From NCBI RefSeq assembly GCF_025742995.1, contig NZ_JAOVQM010000006.1, forward strand, positions 1 through 64,000: 64,000 bases of DNA, written 5' to 3'. Positions 37,494 to 44,925 of the stretch are shown piece after piece. The position numbers and the translations under genes were made by a program. Positions within the stretch are counted from its first letter, which is position 1; each line of letters starts with the position of its first letter. This DNA comes from Paracholeplasma manati. Its GTDB lineage: Bacteria; Bacillota_I; Bacilli_A; Acholeplasmatales; UBA5453. The notes under the pieces are model-generated. The model ran no database searches. It saw only the letters and a program-made list of their open reading frames with translations, and was not told the origin of the DNA.

Positions 37494-38002
37494 CTATACC
37501 ACCTCCTTATCTCGTTGATGATTTTCTTGATGCTTCGCCTAATGGTTTCTCTAGAGACATTATTGGATTTACCTATTTCTTCAAGTGTTTTATTTTTAAA
37601 GAAGTATAAGTTTATAAGAGCTTGTTCTTCTACGCTCAAATGAGAAGTAATATATGTTATAATGTTTTCAAGTATTGTTTGATAATTGTCAGCATTTATG
37701 GGTTCTATAAGAAAATCAATGTATTCAAACTCTGAATCAAGCATTTTCTTATTTAAAGAGGTATAACGACTTCTTTTTTCTTGAATAAGAACATTGATCA
37801 CTCTTCGCTTTAAGCAAATAAAGATATAATCGTCAATGTTTTCGAATTTTTTCTGAAATACACCTTTCCTATAAAGTTGAACCAAATGCATTCTTTGTTC
37901 TTGTAATAAATCTTCCCTAAGAAACCAATCTGTAACTCCTACTTGATTGATAATAACAAGCATTAAATGCTTGTATTTCTCTAAAATCCTTTCTATTTCC
38001 AT
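37490..38002 (-). CDS. Sigma-70 family RNA polymerase sigma factor
   Basis: 170 residues with region 2 (about 25-75; DDYIFICLKRRVINVLIQ) and region 4 (about 115-165; LSVEEQALINLYFFKNKTLEEIG then VSRETIRRSIKKI). Regions 1 and 3 are absent, as in ECF and the TcdR/UviA class. There is no Shine-Dalgarno sequence before the ATG, and a candidate promoter (TTGGAT at 38,035-38,040, TATCAT at 38,013-38,018) would start the RNA only a few bases upstream, so the message may be nearly leaderless or read from the peptide gene. It should direct transcription of the genes behind it. Confidence 0.85.
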   Translation of the reverse strand: MEIERILEKYKHLMLVIINQVGVTDWFLREDLLQEQRMHLVQLYRKGVFQKKFENIDDYIFICLKRRVINVLIQEKRSRYTSLNKKMLDSEFEYIDFLIEPINADNYQTILENIITYITSHLSVEEQALINLYFFKNKTLEEIGKSNNVSRETIRRSIKKIINEIRRWYR

Positions 38003-38088
38003 GTTTTCACATATGATACCAGACGAAATGTTTTATCCAACCCTTGAAGATGACCTTCAATCAACACGATTCCCCATGGATAGGTATG

Positions 38089-38099
38089 ACACCTGGTGT
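38089..38099. promoter_or_regulatory. Small palindrome upstream of the sigma-factor gene
   Basis: ACACC-T-GGTGT lies between the peptide gene and the sigma gene, about 87 bp upstream of the latter. It is a possible operator; no partner copy was found. Confidence 0.35.
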
Positions 38100-38186
38100 T
38101 GCCCTTTCAAAAGATTAATTTTTTATCTCTACACTTAAAGACAATCTAATCTTCTGAATTGCACATTCTTTATTGTTTTTTTGAAC

Positions 38187-38354
38187 TTAACCTCCTACTA
38201 CACCATTGATTGGTGCACCGCCAAGACCATCTCCATCAAGCGTAATCAGCTGACTTTCAAATGGAACATTTGAATCTTTGGGTTCGTCATGTGCTGCTAC
38301 TGAAAGAGTGAATCCTGCAGACAAAATCATTAAAACAAGCATAATCTTTTTCAT
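38187..38354 (-). CDS. 55-residue secreted peptide, candidate pheromone precursor
   Basis: A short gene starting MKKIMLVLMILSAGF, which is a typical signal peptide ending near SVAA. A polar spacer (HDEPKDSNVPFESQ) and a small glycine-rich tail (GDGLGGAPINGVVGG) follow. The start has AAAGGAGGGTACAT upstream, a strong ribosome-binding site. It is divergent from an HTH/helical-repeat regulator and lies 185 bp upstream of the sigma-factor gene on the same strand. Size, secretion signal and position match precursors of RRNPP (PlcR/PapR- or Rgg/SHP-type) signalling peptides. The mature form is not known; the C-terminal residues are the best guess. Confidence 0.7.
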   Translation of the reverse strand: MKKIMLVLMILSAGFTLSVAAHDEPKDSNVPFESQLITLDGDGLGGAPINGVVGG

Positions 38355-38412
38355 ATGTACCCTCCTTTCCTTGGTATAGCTTAAGGATAACTTTTGCTAT
38401 CAACACAAAACA

Positions 38413-38426
38413 GGACAATTTTGTCC
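38413..38426. promoter_or_regulatory. Inverted repeat in the divergent promoter region
   Basis: GGACAA-TT-TTGTCC, six-bp perfect arms, is placed 20 bp before the regulator start and about 60 bp before the peptide start. On the peptide side it abuts TTGATA with CTATAC 18 bp further on. It is the best candidate binding site for the divergent regulator. Confidence 0.6.
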
Positions 38427-38445
38427 TTGAAATTTGGGAGGGAAT

Positions 38446-39414
38446 ATGTTAATAGATGAAGGTGCAGTCATTTTAGAGAGATTAAGAATCGCGAGAGGTT
38501 TCAATAGTCAAGAAAAATTTGTGGATGATATTTGTGATGTCAGACAGTATCAAAGATACCTTTCTGGGGTTTCTAGTATGCCATCAGAAATATTCATTTC
38601 CTTAATAGCGAGGTTGAATATGAGCATTGAAGAAGTGTTAAAATTTTATTTGGATACAACCAAAAAAGAAAAAAAGATCGTTCAAAGTCTTTACAACAGG
38701 CTATTGAGCGATCAATTAGAGGGTATAGATATCCTTATTAAAGATTTGAATCAATCCATATTCATTGAAAGGACAGATCGAATCCTTTTTACATTTTGCA
38801 CATATCTCTATGACTATAAAAACAAGCGTTTACTAAAAACTGATTTCATTGATAGAGTAAAAGACTTAATTGATTTTGATCGATTGATGTCTTTCGAAAT
38901 CATTTCAATTTATGAAATGCTAATCCTTTCAAATATCAACACTGATCTCAATCCTACAGACCGGCAACTAGTTATCGATAAGCTTTCTAAAGCATTAAAA
39001 TCCTATGAAATCAACGATTTGAGTTCACTAGATTATTACCTAATCATTATGTATACTGTGATTAGAATTCATGGTACTGATAACAAACTAAGTGAAGCAA
39101 TAGATTTATGTAATCTTGGTGTAAGTCTCTCAAGTCAATATCACCATTTTTATCTATTAGCCCATCTTTATTATTTGAAGGCTTATTACTTTCAGAAGTT
39201 GGATAATACTATTGAAAGAGATGAAAACATCCAATTATCAATAGTCACCTTGGAAATCGGGTTAAAAAATCAACTGACAACGAAAATAAGAAGACTGATT
39301 GAACAAGAATTTGATATTAATATATTTGATTTTGAGATAGGGTATTGGGAAAATAAAAAAAGGACAGTTCCAGTGACACCTTACGCTCATTTATCTACAA
39401 GATCATCTCAGTAA
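38446..39414 (+). CDS. HTH regulator with helical-repeat domain (PlcR/Rgg-like)
   Basis: About 322 residues from an ATG at 38,446 with GGGAGGGAAT upstream. Residues 1-65 form an XRE-type helix-turn-helix with the RQYQRYLSG segment seen in RRNPP-type regulators; the rest is all-helical and fits tetratricopeptide-like repeats (for example AIDLCNLGVSLSSQYHHFYLLAHLYYLKAYY, about 225-255). Such proteins bind imported peptides and then switch their DNA binding. The C-terminal ten residues may be altered, because an unrelated plus-strand frame (39,375-39,578) begins inside the gene. It faces the peptide gene across 91 bp. Confidence 0.75.
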   Translation: MLIDEGAVILERLRIARGFNSQEKFVDDICDVRQYQRYLSGVSSMPSEIFISLIARLNMSIEEVLKFYLDTTKKEKKIVQSLYNRLLSDQLEGIDILIKDLNQSIFIERTDRILFTFCTYLYDYKNKRLLKTDFIDRVKDLIDFDRLMSFEIISIYEMLILSNINTDLNPTDRQLVIDKLSKALKSYEINDLSSLDYYLIIMYTVIRIHGTDNKLSEAIDLCNLGVSLSSQYHHFYLLAHLYYLKAYYFQKLDNTIERDENIQLSIVTLEIGLKNQLTTKIRRLIEQEFDINIFDFEIGYWENKKRTVPVTPYAHLSTRSSQ

Positions 39415-39578
39415 CACCTGAAAACATCGTCTTCTGTGTGGCAGGAACCAAGAATTATACTGATAAAGAATTCTCAGAAAATAGACATACTTTTGAAGCA
39501 CTAAAACCACTAGCAACTGGTACTTATCACAACGAAAAGTATGATAAGATTATGAATTATAAGGTCGTTATTATCTAA
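39375..39578 (+). pseudogene. 3' fragment of an unidentified plus-strand gene
   Basis: A 67-residue frame without start codon or ribosome-binding site, overlapping the regulator end in another frame. It reads DTLRSFIYKII, then VTPENIVFCVAGTKNYTDK, and ends at TAA 39,576-39,578. Its beta-strand pattern vaguely recalls the C-terminus of large serine recombinases, which would suit a mobile-element remnant, but I cannot confirm that. It ends 15 bp before the first direct repeat. Confidence 0.4.
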
Positions 39579-39592
39579 TTTTTTTTGAAGCA

Positions 39593-39627
39593 AAATATGT
39601 TGCGTAAGACAACCATTAGGACAAAAA
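39593..39627. repeat. 35-bp direct repeat, copy 1
   Basis: AAATATGTTGCGTAAGACAA at its start and GGACAAAAA at its end. It matches the copy at 43,303-43,337 with one mismatch (A for C after ACCATT). The two copies bracket the cad/lspA module. Confidence 0.85.
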
Positions 39628-39663
39628 GCCCACAAATCGTTTATAACTTAACACTGAAATATA

Positions 39664-39703
39664 AAAAAAGGCTATCTCGTAGTTTGTTACAAGATAGCCA
39701 ATT
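39664..39703 (-). terminator. Terminator of the cad/lspA unit
   Basis: GGCTATCT with AGATAGCC, 8-bp perfect arms, followed on the minus strand by TTTTTTT. It closes the cadC-cadA-lspA transcript. Confidence 0.8.
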
Positions 39704-39706
39704 TTA

Positions 39707-39835
39707 TTATTTGTTCAACAACTGAGTTACTATGTTTGAACCTACAAGATTGTCATATGAAACTTTCATCAGCACCAAATACACATGCATCACATTAGAT
39801 GATGTATACATTTCTTTTTCAGAAACCCATTTCAT
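39707..39835 (-). CDS. Possible 42-residue peptide coupled to lspA
   Basis: An open frame (MKWVSEKEMYTSSNVM...) starts at an ATGA overlap with the lspA stop and ends just before the terminator. There is no separate ribosome-binding site; translation would depend on coupling. No homology recognised. It could be chance. Confidence 0.3.
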   Translation of the reverse strand: MKWVSEKEMYTSSNVMHVYLVLMKVSYDNLVGSNIVTQLLNK

Positions 39836-40296
39836 AACTTAGAAATTTTAGGCATAGCTCCTTTAAACAAAAGCATATATGAAAGTATAACTACTCCTAT
39901 AACTACAAAAACGTCTGCAAAATTAAAAATGGGATAATTAATTAGTGTAAAATCGAGAAAGTCGGTCACATAGTTCAATCTAATTCTATCGATAAGATTC
40001 CCTAAAGCACCGCCGATAATGATTGCTAAAGATAGTTTAAGGGCTACCTCTTTTGTTTTAAATAATCGTATTAAATAGTACGTTAATACGCCAACAACAA
40101 TTGCTGTGAATATTATTAAAAATGCCTGCATATTCATCATAATGCTAAATGCTGCTCCCGTATTCCTTGCATAAGTTAAATGAAATACATCTTGAAAAAT
40201 GGGTATAAATCCTAGCGGTTTCAATTGCGTTTCTGCAAGATACTTTGTCCACTGATCAACCCCCGTCAATAATATTATTATAAATATATATAACAT
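39832..40296 (-). CDS. lspA: Lipoprotein signal peptidase (LspA), metal-resistance type
   Basis: 154 residues with four membrane helices and the two catalytic aspartate motifs: NLIDRIRLNYVTDFLDF (first Asp near 113) and FNFADVFVVIGV (second Asp near 133). GGVDQWTKYLAE-type and YARNTGAAF motifs are present. It cleaves prolipoproteins. GGGGGAAGAAA precedes the start, and the stop is TGA. The placement next to a P-type metal ATPase and its repressor matches extra lspA copies carried by heavy-metal resistance modules, so this may be a second copy in the genome. Confidence 0.92.
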   Translation of the reverse strand: MLYIFIIILLTGVDQWTKYLAETQLKPLGFIPIFQDVFHLTYARNTGAAFSIMMNMQAFLIIFTAIVVGVLTYYLIRLFKTKEVALKLSLAIIIGGALGNLIDRIRLNYVTDFLDFTLINYPIFNFADVFVVIGVVILSYMLLFKGAMPKISKL

Positions 40297-40455
40297 TTTC
40301 TTCCCCCTTAATTTTAACTTCTGGTTTGATCTATCTACTTAAATACAATTATGCTCCCTTAGATTACAACTAGATGAAATTGTTTTTATTTGAAGAGACT
40401 AAGATTATCATAACCAATATGAACACAATCCCTTAACACATTCGAATCAAATCAA

Positions 40456-42795
40456 CTATTTATTTTTGTAATCATATTTGAGTACTCTCATTGCGTTCAG
40501 AACTGCTAATAAAGATACCCCAACATCAGCAATCACGGCTTCCCACATAGTTGCGATTCCGATAGCTCCTAAGGCTAGAAACAGGAATTTGACTCCTAGT
40601 GCGAAGTATATATTTTGCCAAACAATCTTTCTGGTTCTCTTTGCCACAAAGACCGCAGTACCTATCTTTGAAGGTTCATCATTCATTATCACGACATCAG
40701 CTACATCGATGGCTGCATCGGCACCGAGTCCACCCATAGCTATACCGATATCAGCTCTCGCTAATACTGGTGTATCGTTGATACCATCACCTACAAAGAA
40801 TAGTTTTCCCTTGCTCGATTTTTGGAGTAATAACTCCTCTACAATGTTGAGTTTATCTTCAGGCAACAATTCGCTATGAATTTCATCGATATCTAGCTCT
40901 TTTCCAACTGTATCAGCAACTAATTTCTTATCACCAGTTAGCATGACAGTTTTTTTAATGCCTAATGATTTCAACATTTTGATAGCTGCTTTTGAGTCTT
41001 TCTTTATCTGATCTGAGACAACAATATTTCCAACATATTTCCCATTGATAGCGATGTATATAATTGAACCCAAGGCAACAGATTCCTTGAATTCAATACC
41101 TTCTCTTTTCATCAACCTAGCATTCCCTATTGCAATGACGTCATTTTGATAGGTTGCTTTCACACCGTGTCCAGATATTTCTTCAACATCAGTTATTAAA
41201 CTTTGATCAATTTGTTTATTGTATTTATTGACGACTGAGACAGCGATAGGATGATTAGAAAAACTTTCCACATAAGCTGCTTTTTCAAGTAACTCTTCTT
41301 GTGTTGCACCATTTGCTGTATTAATTTCAGTCACCGTAAACGTTCCTTCAGTCAATGTGCCAGTCTTATCAAAAACTGCAATCTCAATGTTATTTAATGC
41401 TTCTAGGTAATTCCCACCTTTAACTAAGATACCATTTCTTGATGCAGCTCCAATACCGCCAAAGAAACCAAGCGGAATAGATACAACGAGTGCACATGGA
41501 CATGAAATAACTAAGAATATAAGTGCTCTATAGATCCATTCCTCAAAAGTTGCACCTTGTATAACGAGTGGTGGTATTACCGCAATCAAAACAGCCAACG
41601 AAGTGACAATTGGAGTATATACTCGTGCAAATTTAGTGATAAAATTCTCGGTTGGTGCTTTTTTGCTGGTTGCATTTTCGACCAATTCAAGTACCTTAGA
41701 AACAGTTGATTCGCTTGCGAGTTTAGTAACTTTAACGGTCAATAACCCGTTGATATTAATACAACCAGAGAGTACCATCTCGCCTTTTGTAACATTTACT
41801 GGCACAGATTCTCCTGTTAGAATTTTTGTGTCAATCGTGGAATCTCCTGACAACACTTCACCATCAAGCGGAATTCTTTCGCCTGGTTTAATGATCATTA
41901 TCTCTCCAGTTTGAACGTCTTCAACACGCATTTCCACAGAAGTGTTGCCTCTTTTAATCGTTGCGACATCAGGTCTGATTGACATCAATTTTTTAATGGA
42001 TCTTCTGGATCGATTGACTGCTACGTCTTGGAAAAACTCACCGACCTTATAAAAAACCATAACTGCAACTGCCTCAGGATGTTCTCCAATTGCAAATGCA
42101 CCCATAGTCGCTATCGTCATCAAGAAGTTTTCATCGAACACCTTACCTCGATATATGTTATTGACTGCCTTCAGTACAACTTCTCCACCGATGATGAAAT
42201 AACTTAGTATAAGTAATACATAACGAAAAACCGTTCCTTCAGCAATCAATAATCCTCCAATAAATAGTAAGATACCTATACCGAAGATGATTAAATCTTT
42301 CGTCATTGATGATTCTTCATCCACGTGATCTTCATTCTTCACATTTGATTGTGCTATCGTTACGCCAGGCTCAATTTTATCAATAATTTTTTGAACCTTT
42401 TCTTCTATACGTTTTTGATCTAGCGAATTTTTGAATTGAAGTGTCAGTTTTTTTGCTAGAAAATCAATGTTGGCACCTAAAATTCCTTCGGTTTTGTTTA
42501 ATTTTTCTTCTATCTTAGCCGCACAATTTGCACAGTCTAAACCATCTATAGTATAAATGACATTTGGGGTTAGTTCACATACCTCGACATCACCCTCTTC
42601 ATCTTTCACAATTTTTTTAATCGTGTCAAATAGTCTTGCAGTATTAGTTGAATCCGCAACTTGTACCTTGATTTCTTTTGTAACAAAGTTTAAATAACCT
42701 TCCTCAACTCCGTTTAACTTCTTTATCTTTTGTTCAATCTTATCTGCACAACTCGCACAGCTAATTTCTGATAAACTATATTTAATCTCTTTCAT
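40456..42795 (-). CDS. cadA: Cd/Zn/Pb-translocating P-type ATPase
   Basis: 779 residues. Two heavy-metal-associated domains at the N-terminus carry ISCASC (about 9-14) and LDCANC (about 77-82). The membrane CPC motif is SCPCALVVSIP, the phosphorylated aspartate FDKTGTLTEG, and the hinge VGDGINDTPVLARADIGIAMG. CPC with these HMA motifs fits Zn/Cd/Pb export rather than copper, though HMA domains alone do not settle it. It is 14 bp downstream of cadC and repressed by it. Two HMA domains is more than the one usual in staphylococcal CadA. Confidence 0.93.
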   Translation of the reverse strand: MKEIKYSLSEISCASCADKIEQKIKKLNGVEEGYLNFVTKEIKVQVADSTNTARLFDTIKKIVKDEEGDVEVCELTPNVIYTIDGLDCANCAAKIEEKLNKTEGILGANIDFLAKKLTLQFKNSLDQKRIEEKVQKIIDKIEPGVTIAQSNVKNEDHVDEESSMTKDLIIFGIGILLFIGGLLIAEGTVFRYVLLILSYFIIGGEVVLKAVNNIYRGKVFDENFLMTIATMGAFAIGEHPEAVAVMVFYKVGEFFQDVAVNRSRRSIKKLMSIRPDVATIKRGNTSVEMRVEDVQTGEIMIIKPGERIPLDGEVLSGDSTIDTKILTGESVPVNVTKGEMVLSGCININGLLTVKVTKLASESTVSKVLELVENATSKKAPTENFITKFARVYTPIVTSLAVLIAVIPPLVIQGATFEEWIYRALIFLVISCPCALVVSIPLGFFGGIGAASRNGILVKGGNYLEALNNIEIAVFDKTGTLTEGTFTVTEINTANGATQEELLEKAAYVESFSNHPIAVSVVNKYNKQIDQSLITDVEEISGHGVKATYQNDVIAIGNARLMKREGIEFKESVALGSIIYIAINGKYVGNIVVSDQIKKDSKAAIKMLKSLGIKKTVMLTGDKKLVADTVGKELDIDEIHSELLPEDKLNIVEELLLQKSSKGKLFFVGDGINDTPVLARADIGIAMGGLGADAAIDVADVVIMNDEPSKIGTAVFVAKRTRKIVWQNIYFALGVKFLFLALGAIGIATMWEAVIADVGVSLLAVLNAMRVLKYDYKNK

Positions 42796-42809
42796 GTTTT
42801 TTCTCCATT

Positions 42810-43175
42810 CTACTTATGTTTTAGATGATTCATTGCTTGAGTTATTAACACGTGGACGTGGTCATCGTCAAGCGAGTAATAAACAACATTCCCCTCTTTT
42901 CGGTATTTAACCAAACGATTCTCTCTTAAGGTTTTCAATTGATGTGAGACAGCGGATTGACTGACACTAATCACAGCAGACAGATCGCATACACACAACT
43001 CGGTTTCTTTTAATGCCAATATGATTTTCATTCTTGTGGGATCACTAAATGTTTTGAAGAACAAAGTCAGAAGTGAAATAGATTCATTATCAAGCAAATT
43101 TTTATGGGCTATTTCTATTTTTTCAGGGTGAAGAACATTACATTCACAAAACTCAATGATATCTTTTTGATCCAT
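42810..43175 (-). CDS. cadC: ArsR-family metal-sensing repressor (CadC/SmtB type)
   Basis: 121 residues. The N-terminal CECNVLHPE and ELCVCDLS in the recognition region give the type-1 (alpha3N) Cd/Pb site seen in CadC; the C-terminal DDDHVHVLITQAMNHLKH gives the alpha5 zinc site. The winged helix is VSQSAVSHQLKTLRE. It should release its operator when Cd, Pb or Zn binds. The operator is readable at 43,189-43,212. Confidence 0.93.
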   Translation of the reverse strand: MDQKDIIEFCECNVLHPEKIEIAHKNLLDNESISLLTLFFKTFSDPTRMKIILALKETELCVCDLSAVISVSQSAVSHQLKTLRENRLVKYRKEGNVVYYSLDDDHVHVLITQAMNHLKHK

Positions 43176-43188
43176 ACTAATCTCCTAT

Positions 43189-43244
43189 CTATATGAGCGT
43201 TCATTCATATAGGTATATTATATCACAACAAAATAAGCAGTCAA
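43189..43244 (-). promoter_or_regulatory. cadC promoter with ArsR-type operator
   Basis: Minus-strand TTGACT (43,239-43,244), 16 bp, TATAAT (43,217-43,222). Immediately downstream (43,189-43,212) lies a 24-bp imperfect palindrome with CTATATGA arms and a GTTCATTC middle, typical of CadC/SmtB operators. A repressor there would block transcription start. Confidence 0.85.
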
Positions 43245-43302
43245 TGAAATTACACCGGTTTTGAACGATAATAAGTTTTTGTTGTTACTACCATGTTGAA
43301 TT

Positions 43303-43337
43303 AAATATGTTGCGTAAGACAACCATTCGGACAAAAA
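43303..43337. repeat. 35-bp direct repeat, copy 2
   Basis: Same orientation as copy 1 (39,593-39,627), one mismatch. The sequence beyond it (to 43,395) differs from that beyond copy 1. Confidence 0.85.
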
Positions 43338-43500
43338 AGGTCATTTTTCATCAAAAAATATGTTCCCACAATGGACGAAATTTGCACACATAGACAAAAA
43401 AAGCCATCGGATACCTATGAAGGTCATCTGATGGCTGATTTTTATTAAGTTGGGTTAAATATAGAGTGCTGTCAAGTATGTGTCAAGTATATAACAAGTG
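43338..43500. other. Intergenic stretch right of the cad module
   Basis: Holds the hairpin at 43,400-43,445 and AT-rich sequence. With 43,176-43,337 it makes a 325-bp gap that carries the cadC promoter/operator and the second direct repeat. No further gene seen. Confidence 0.5.
43400..43445 (-). terminator. Hairpin downstream of the RlmD-type gene
   Basis: AGCCATCGGAT pairs with ATCTGATGGCT (one mismatch), with a run of A on the left side that reads as T on the minus strand. Confidence 0.7.
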
Positions 43501-44862
43501 CTATTTTAATGAAAGCAACGTGATAGACTCTACATGCGCAGTGAATGGAAACATATCGAGTGGTTCAATGCTCATAATGGTGTAAGTTTGTGTTAAGACA
43601 TCTAAGTCTTTCGCAAGCGTCGATGGGTTACATGAAATATAAATAATCTTCTTCGGTTTCTTTTTCAATAAGAATTCAGTCACTTTTTCACCCAAACCTG
43701 TTCTTGGTGGGTCAAAAACAATGACGTCTACTGGGATATTTTTATTTCTATTTAATACTTCAACCACATCACCTTTTAACAAATCAATATTCTTGTTCAC
43801 ATTTTGAATGATCGTATCTTTCGCGCTTTGATAAGAAGCCTGTACAGACTCAATGGCGTATACATTTTTCACATGTGGTGCGATGTATTGCGCTATCGGT
43901 GCGATACCACTATAGGCGTCAATCACGATGTCTGTTTTCTTAAAGTTCCCCAATTCAATGACTTTATTGTATAAGACATCGGCTTGTTTGGTATTGAGTT
44001 GGAAGAATGCGTCTGGTTTTAACGAGAACACAACCCCATTCAACACTTCATTGATGGCTTCTTTACCGGCGATTAAGTGGGTATTTTTGGTGAAGAACTC
44101 TCTTGATTTCAAATCATCATTGATGACAGAGTACACAGAGACGATTTCTTTGAATTTTTCAACCAAGTACTTACCAAGTTCAACGACTTCAGGGTCTTCT
44201 TTATAAAGAATAAAGGTGACTTGCATCTCATTGGTTGCTGCTGCTCTACGGATGATGATGAAACGAACAGTCCCTGTTTTAGAGGTATTGTTGTACGCCA
44301 ACATTTTACGTTTTTCCATTTGATTGAGAATCAATGTGTAAAACTTATTGATGTCTTGTTCTTGAACTGGACAATCTTTGATCTCTACCAAATGATTGGA
44401 ATTGGGTTTATACATCCCAATGACATTTTTTCCATACTTGTATTGGAGTGGTAAGCTCGCTTTGTTTCGATAATGCGTATTTGGTTCAGAAGGGATGGTA
44501 TCTTTGATCAAATCTAAAGACACTGGGGTTTTCACATAACGACGAATCGCTTGAATGATCAATTCACGTTTAAGTTTGAGCGTTTCATCATAGGCGAGGT
44601 GTTGTAACTGACAACCCCCACACTCATGATAGACCGAACAAAATGGTTCGACACGCGATGGACTCTTTTTGACGATAGAAACGAGATTCGCTTTATAATA
44701 CGTATCAAAATCGGCTGTAATTTCAACCTCAACTTCTTCTTTTGGTAATGCAAAATCAACAAAGATGGCTTTACGATTATGATACCCGATGCCTTCACCG
44801 TTGATCCCTAAACGTTGTACTTCGATGGTCAATTTTTGACCAATGGGGAGTTTGTTTTCCAT
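43501..44862 (-). CDS. rlmD: 23S rRNA uracil-C5 methyltransferase (RlmD/RumA family)
   Basis: About 453 residues. TRAM domain at 1-60; four cysteines for a 4Fe-4S cluster in FCSVYHECGGCQLQH and IKDCPV; AdoMet-binding VIDAYSGIAPIAQYIA; catalytic DPPRTGLG; and the nucleophile cysteine in YISCNPSTLAKDL. It methylates uridines of 23S rRNA; in B. subtilis one such enzyme (RlmCD) does both U747 and U1939. The ATG at 44,862 has AAGGTAGGTG upstream; a GTG at 44,871 is less likely. Confidence 0.92.
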   Translation of the reverse strand: MENKLPIGQKLTIEVQRLGINGEGIGYHNRKAIFVDFALPKEEVEVEITADFDTYYKANLVSIVKKSPSRVEPFCSVYHECGGCQLQHLAYDETLKLKRELIIQAIRRYVKTPVSLDLIKDTIPSEPNTHYRNKASLPLQYKYGKNVIGMYKPNSNHLVEIKDCPVQEQDINKFYTLILNQMEKRKMLAYNNTSKTGTVRFIIIRRAAATNEMQVTFILYKEDPEVVELGKYLVEKFKEIVSVYSVINDDLKSREFFTKNTHLIAGKEAINEVLNGVVFSLKPDAFFQLNTKQADVLYNKVIELGNFKKTDIVIDAYSGIAPIAQYIAPHVKNVYAIESVQASYQSAKDTIIQNVNKNIDLLKGDVVEVLNRNKNIPVDVIVFDPPRTGLGEKVTEFLLKKKPKKIIYISCNPSTLAKDLDVLTQTYTIMSIEPLDMFPFTAHVESITLLSLK

Positions 44863-44925
44863 ATTAATCACCTACCTTTTGATTATACCATGTAAAACGA
44901 AAAAAAACGCCATGGATTGGCGTAT

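Noticed and set aside
37947-38138. 63-codon plus-strand frame overlapping the sigma-factor start
   Set aside because: No ribosome-binding site; it covers the likely promoter of the sigma gene. It might be a remnant, but nothing supports expression.
40478-40879. 133-codon frame opposite cadA
   Set aside because: Lies fully antisense to a well-supported ATPase and has no ribosome-binding site or recognisable motif.
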